Positions 60,453-64,000 of a stretch of 64,000 nucleotides of DNA are shown here, piece by piece (the stretch's first letter is position 1; each line of letters begins with the position of its first letter). A program made the position numbers and the translations under genes. This DNA is from Mycolicibacterium pyrenivorans. Lineage in GTDB: Bacteria > Actinomycetota > Actinomycetes > Mycobacteriales > Mycobacteriaceae. The notes under the pieces were generated by a model. It was not told where the DNA came from. It saw only the letters and a list, made by a program, of their open reading frames with translations, and made no database searches. The stretch is from assembly GCF_025821625.1 (NCBI RefSeq), contig NZ_JACKSH010000237.1, positions 113,763-177,762 of the forward strand, in the 5' to 3' direction.

Positions 60453-61820
60453 ATGCCAGCAACGCGACCCGGAGACTGGCTCGACCCGGACTCCGGGCTG
60501 GGCTCCGGGCTGGAAGACATCCAGCCGGGGACGTTCAACATGACGATCCCGACCGACCGCTACACCTCGCGTGAGTACGCGCAGCGCGAGCGGGAAGCGA
60601 TCTGGTTGCGGGTGTGGCAGATCGTCGGCCGCGCCGACGACCTCCCGAGACCCGGCGACTGGAAGAAGTACAACATTCAGGACCAGTCGTTCATCGTCGT
60701 CCGCGGTAAGGACGAGAAGCTCCGCGGCTTCGTCAACGCGTGCAGACACCGCGGAAACGCGTTGTGCATCACGGAGACCGGGAACGCCAAGCGGGGGTTC
60801 CTCTGCCAGTACCACCTGTGGTCCTACGACCTGGAAGGCAAGCTGCGCGGCGTGCTGCGGGAAGACCTCGTCGGCCAGGTGGACAAGACGGAGAACTCCC
60901 TCTATGAGGTGCCCGTCGACACCTTCGCCGGATTCATCTTCCTCAACCCCGACCCGCAGGCCGCGCCACTGCGCGAGTACCTGGGCGATGAGGTGTACCA
61001 CCTGCTGGAGCCGTACAACATCGACCAGTTCACCACCGTGATGGACGTGAAGGAGCCCATCGACTGCAACTGGAAGGTGGTCATGGATGCCTTCGAGGAG
61101 GGCTACCACATCAACGGCATCCATCCGCAGTTGCTCGCGGTCCTGAACATCAACCCGGAGACAGCGCGGTACCAGTTCTTCGATAAGCACAGTGTGGCGG
61201 TCGCCCCGTTCGAGGTGCAGGGGGCCGGGGCGCAGAAACAGGTCGACGGGATCATGGCGCTGCCCGAGACGTTCCCCGGCACGGCAGCGGTGATCCCGCG
61301 TTTCCAGGAACTCGTCGCGCCCTACCAGGGCAGGGACGGCGAAGTGGAGTTCCCCGACGGCGTCACCGCCCGCGGGTTGCTTCAAGAGGCCACCCGTGAC
61401 GTGCTGACCGGCATGGGACTCGACGTCAGTGGACTGACGAACAACCAGATGAGCGACAACCAGGGCTGGGTGCTGTTCCCCAACTACTTCATGACGGTGC
61501 GCGCCGGCGAATGCCACGTGATCATGTCGGCCCCGCACCCCGATTGGGATCCCAACCGTTGCATCTGGCACGTGGCCAGCTACATGTACCTGCCGTCCGA
61601 ACACCGAGACGCCTTCCGCGCCGAGCCGATCGTGGTGGACGAGCCGGGAAGCTACAAGTACTTCGAGGCGCTTCACCAGGATTATGTGCAGATGCCGCGC
61701 CAGCAACTCGGCCTGCGTAACGACCGGCTCGACCACATGTCGCTGGTAAAGGAGGAAGCCGTGATCGCGCACTTCCATTCGGTGATTGATCGCTACATGG
61801 CCGGTGCCGCGAAACCCTGA
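60453..61820 (+). CDS. Rieske non-heme iron oxygenase, alpha subunit
   Basis: The 455-residue protein has a Rieske [2Fe-2S] domain (about 45-160) with ligands in NACRHRGNALC and FLCQYHLWSYD (C-x-H and C-x2-H). The catalytic domain has mononuclear iron ligands in MDAFEEGYHINGIHP near residue 213 and a later Asp. Such enzymes hydroxylate or dihydroxylate aromatic or related hydrophobic substrates using electrons from a separate reductase. No reductase or ferredoxin gene is present before the window ends. The start ATG follows AGGAGG. The NTF2-like gene downstream may act as small subunit. Confidence 0.9.
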   Translation: MPATRPGDWLDPDSGLGSGLEDIQPGTFNMTIPTDRYTSREYAQREREAIWLRVWQIVGRADDLPRPGDWKKYNIQDQSFIVVRGKDEKLRGFVNACRHRGNALCITETGNAKRGFLCQYHLWSYDLEGKLRGVLREDLVGQVDKTENSLYEVPVDTFAGFIFLNPDPQAAPLREYLGDEVYHLLEPYNIDQFTTVMDVKEPIDCNWKVVMDAFEEGYHINGIHPQLLAVLNINPETARYQFFDKHSVAVAPFEVQGAGAQKQVDGIMALPETFPGTAAVIPRFQELVAPYQGRDGEVEFPDGVTARGLLQEATRDVLTGMGLDVSGLTNNQMSDNQGWVLFPNYFMTVRAGECHVIMSAPHPDWDPNRCIWHVASYMYLPSEHRDAFRAEPIVVDEPGSYKYFEALHQDYVQMPRQQLGLRNDRLDHMSLVKEEAVIAHFHSVIDRYMAGAAKP

Positions 61821-61860
61821 CGTGGTCCCACGCCCCCAATTCGACTGAGAGAAGGCACAA

Positions 61861-62322
61861 TTGACTATCGCCGATGTCCTGGCCACCGCGACGGGCCGAT
61901 CGCGCGTTGTACTGGAGTACAGCCAGATCACCAAACGATTGGTCGACAGCGCGAAACAGCCCGGCTTCTCTGTCGAGAGTTGGGCGCCGCTTGCCGAACT
62001 CATCGCCGTCGACGAGTTCGTGCGCGTCGGTCCGTTCAAAGAGGTGATGAACTGGGACCAGTACACCGAGTTCCTGACGAACTGGGCGAGGTCATCGGAC
62101 TGGGACTGCTCCTTCCAACGGATCACCGAGACACCGGAGTTGGTGTTCCTCGAACTGGAGGAACGCAGCCGCGTCGGCGATTTCACCAGCGTGGTCAACA
62201 CCGTGTCGATCTATGAGTTCAACGCCGACAACAAGGTTCAGCGCATCGCGGTCTACCTGCAGATGGAACTGCCCAACACCGGCACGGTGCCGAGTTTCGA
62301 CGCCGCCGGGGGAGCGGAGTGA
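61861..62322 (+). CDS. NTF2/SnoaL-like protein, possible oxygenase small subunit
   Basis: The 153-residue protein starts at a TTG with GAGAAGG upstream. It has the cone-shaped beta-sheet pattern of the NTF2 superfamily (ESWAPLAELIAVDEFVRVGP, WDCSFQRITETPELVFLELE). Small subunits of ring-hydroxylating dioxygenases have this fold, and it sits between the Rieske gene and a dehydrogenase. A separate isomerase-like or binding role cannot be excluded because no catalytic residues are obvious. Confidence 0.75.
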   Translation: MTIADVLATATGRSRVVLEYSQITKRLVDSAKQPGFSVESWAPLAELIAVDEFVRVGPFKEVMNWDQYTEFLTNWARSSDWDCSFQRITETPELVFLELEERSRVGDFTSVVNTVSIYEFNADNKVQRIAVYLQMELPNTGTVPSFDAAGGAE

Positions 62323-62382
62323 CCCGGACGGCGTGGGGAGCACCGTTGTTGCACATCGAATTCTCATAAGGATTCTGCTGAC

Positions 62383-63138
62383 ATGCCGTTCGAAGACACC
62401 ACCGCCATCGTCACCGGTGGCGCCGCAGGTCTCGGCCTGGCCATCACCGAGGCACTCACCGCACGCGGCACGAAGGTCGCGATCTTCGACATCACCGCCG
62501 CCGAGATCGACAGACAAGTCGAGCGCCTGCGTCGCGACGGCGCGAAGGTCGCCGGTTACGTCGTCGACGTCTCGAACCGCGGTGCGGTCGAGGCTGCCGT
62601 CGCGCAGGTCCGGGCTGACCTCGGCCCAGTGCTGATCCTGATAAACAACGCCGGTATCGAACAATTCGGCAAGTTCGCCGATATCACCGACGAGCAGTGG
62701 GACCGCGTGATGGCGGTCAATCTGCGCGGACCGTTCATCTGCACCCAGGCAGTGCTGCCCGACATGCGCGATGCGCAGTGGGGTCGGATCGTCAACATCT
62801 CGTCGTCGAGCGCCCAGGGCGGGCAACCCCGAATGGCCGCTTACGTCAGCTCGAAAGCCGGGCTGATCGGGTTCACCAAGAGCCTCGCGCTGGAACTCGG
62901 ACCCAAGGGCATCACCGTCAACACTGTTCCCCCCGGCATGGTGGTCACCCCAATGCTCGAGAAGGCCATCGACGACGGCCGATTCACCGCGTCGCTGGAG
63001 CACTTCGCGAAGATCACCCCGGTGCGGCGGGCGGGCCGGCCGGAGGACATCGCCAACGCCACCATGTTCCTGTGCCAGGACGAGTCCTCCTACATCACCG
63101 GCCAGATGATCCCCGTCAACGGAGGGCGTCGAACATGA
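62383..63138 (+). CDS. Short-chain dehydrogenase/reductase
   Basis: The 251-residue SDR has the cofactor motif TGGAAGLG at 11-18, NNAG near 87, catalytic Ser in NISSSSAQGG near 138 and Y-x3-K in YVSSKAG near 152. The C-terminal block SSYITGQMIPVNGG is typical. It likely oxidises an alcohol or diol produced by the oxygenase. ATGA overlap with the next gene. Confidence 0.93.
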   Translation: MPFEDTTAIVTGGAAGLGLAITEALTARGTKVAIFDITAAEIDRQVERLRRDGAKVAGYVVDVSNRGAVEAAVAQVRADLGPVLILINNAGIEQFGKFADITDEQWDRVMAVNLRGPFICTQAVLPDMRDAQWGRIVNISSSSAQGGQPRMAAYVSSKAGLIGFTKSLALELGPKGITVNTVPPGMVVTPMLEKAIDDGRFTASLEHFAKITPVRRAGRPEDIANATMFLCQDESSYITGQMIPVNGGRRT

Positions 63139-63761
63139 CTGGGGCCAACGATCCACAGCCGCTGCTCGCGCCGCTGAGCGCCGACGAATGGGGAGACGAC
63201 GAGTACGCGGCGTTCGGTGCCTTGCTGGGCCTGCCGGGCGAGAAGGTGCCGCGGGCCGGCTCCGGTCATGCCGCCGACCCGCTCAAGTTCGACATCATCG
63301 GCCTGCTCGCCCGCCACCCCAAGATGGCCCGGCGGTTCCTGACGTTCAACGGCTGGCTACTGCAGCGCGGCGAATTGCCGCTGCGCCTGCGCGAATTGGC
63401 GGTGCTGAGGGTGGCGCACACCCGCCGGTCCGCGTTCTTCTGGGGCGAGCACGTCAAGGTCGCCGCCGAAGGCGGTGTGCCCGACGACGACATCGCCCTC
63501 CTCGCCAACGGCAACGACGGATTCACCGGCGTCGACGGGTTGGTGCTCGACGCCACCGACGAACTCCTGAGTCACGGCCGCGTCGGTGAAGATTCGTGGC
63601 AGCGACTCGCCGAGGAACTCGGCACGCATCAGGCGATGGAGCTCATCTTCGTCGTCGGCACCTACGCGATGTTGGCGATGGCCTTCGACACGTGGCGCCT
63701 CGCCCCGCCCGCCGACAGCGCATCCCTACCCGACGCACCCGACAGCCCCACAAACAAATAG
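63135..63761 (+). CDS. Carboxymuconolactone decarboxylase-family protein
   Basis: The 208-residue helical protein has the CMD fold core LPLRLRELAVLRVAHTRRSA and FFWGEHVKVAAEGG. The C-x2-C of AhpD-type peroxidases is missing, so thiol redox chemistry is not expected. Its role in the catabolic island is unknown; proteins of this kind often accompany dehydrogenase/oxygenase clusters. It overlaps the SDR gene by 4 bp. Confidence 0.85.
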   Translation: MTGANDPQPLLAPLSADEWGDDEYAAFGALLGLPGEKVPRAGSGHAADPLKFDIIGLLARHPKMARRFLTFNGWLLQRGELPLRLRELAVLRVAHTRRSAFFWGEHVKVAAEGGVPDDDIALLANGNDGFTGVDGLVLDATDELLSHGRVGEDSWQRLAEELGTHQAMELIFVVGTYAMLAMAFDTWRLAPPADSASLPDAPDSPTNK

Positions 63762-63773
63762 GAGTCAGCCGAA

Positions 63774-64000
63774 GTGACAACCGTGCAGGACGACACCGGT
63801 GTGCTCGCCGGTGAGCAGCGCATGCTCATCGACGGTGAATTGCAATTCACCGACAGCGGAGCGACATTCGATGTGGTTCATCCGGCGCCTGAGCAGGTCG
63901 CCGGCCGGGCCACCGACGGCACGGTCGAGGACATGGGTCGGGCTGTGGGTGCGGCGCGGCGGGCGTTCGACGAGACCGACTGGTCGCGCGATGTGGACTT
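63774..64000 (+). CDS. Aldehyde dehydrogenase (N-terminal part, runs off the window)
   Basis: The frame from the GTG at 63774 is open to the window end (75 codons). It reads MLIDGELQFTDSGATFDVVH, then PAPEQVAGRATDGTVEDMGR and AARRAFDETDWS, the usual N-terminus of NAD-dependent aldehyde dehydrogenases. The catalytic Cys and Glu lie beyond the edge. It would oxidise an aldehyde formed by the SDR step. GGAG precedes the start by about ten bases. Confidence 0.85.
   Translation, partial: MTTVQDDTGVLAGEQRMLIDGELQFTDSGATFDVVHPAPEQVAGRATDGTVEDMGRAVGAARRAFDETDWSRDVD

Overview
The window is high-GC actinobacterial DNA, most likely from a fast-growing mycobacterium (Mycolicibacterium-like). The support is a mycobactin locus in the order mbtC-D-E-F-G-H followed by hrcA-dnaJ2-rsmE, phoH-ybeY-CBS protein-cdd-like-era, amiA2, recO, uppS, smtB-zur, glyS, dgt, dnaG and tRNA-Asn. 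This matches the gene order I recall around Rv2382c-Rv2341 of M. tuberculosis. Frequent GTG starts and 1-4 bp stop/start overlaps also fit. No insertion sequence, prophage, CRISPR array or rRNA was seen.

Layout. 1-14871: the 3' part of mbtC, then mbtD-mbtH, a tightly coupled hybrid PKS/NRPS operon for the mycobactin siderophore. 14962-17525: a secreted hemophore-related protein, a sensor kinase whose response regulator carries a frameshift, and a conserved small protein. 17691-20674: hrcA, dnaJ2, rsmE. 20707-24071: an IdeR-like iron box and an mmpS-mmpL pair of the MmpS4/L4 type, plausibly the exporter for the siderophore made upstream. 24171-28315: phoH, ybeY, corC-like, a degenerate cytidine deaminase-like gene, era. 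28316-33592: CAP protein, amidase, recO, uppS, two small genes, zur and smtB. 33679-40421: glyS, a TPM-domain membrane protein, dgt, dnaG. 40480-49155: small secreted and lipoprotein genes, tRNA-Asn, an acyl-CoA dehydrogenase/oxidase, a VIT1-like transporter, marR and a fused ECF transporter. 49255-53133: tldD/tldE, an AhpD-like protein and a CAT-anticodon tRNA. 53183-59334: secreted acidic proteins around a cobalamin-binding protein/PP2C phosphatase pair. 59381-64000: a TetR-controlled catabolic island (Rieske oxygenase, NTF2-like, SDR, CMD, aldehyde dehydrogenase).

How the genes work together. Metal handling recurs: mycobactin synthesis, hemophore-like protein, candidate siderophore exporter, Zn sensors SmtB and Zur, and a VIT1-like transporter. 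Much of the rest is conserved housekeeping (ribosome maturation, replication priming, dNTP balance, polyprenyl synthesis).

Most unusual points. Two unrelated 26-bp tandem repeats sit exactly on gene junctions (mbtF/mbtG and downstream of uppS), and each creates a chain of nine-codon mini-ORFs linked by ATGA overlaps. A cobalamin protein without a DNA-binding domain keeps the W-x9-EH motif of CarH-type photoreceptors and is coupled to a GAF-PP2C phosphatase. The response-regulator gene is frameshifted.
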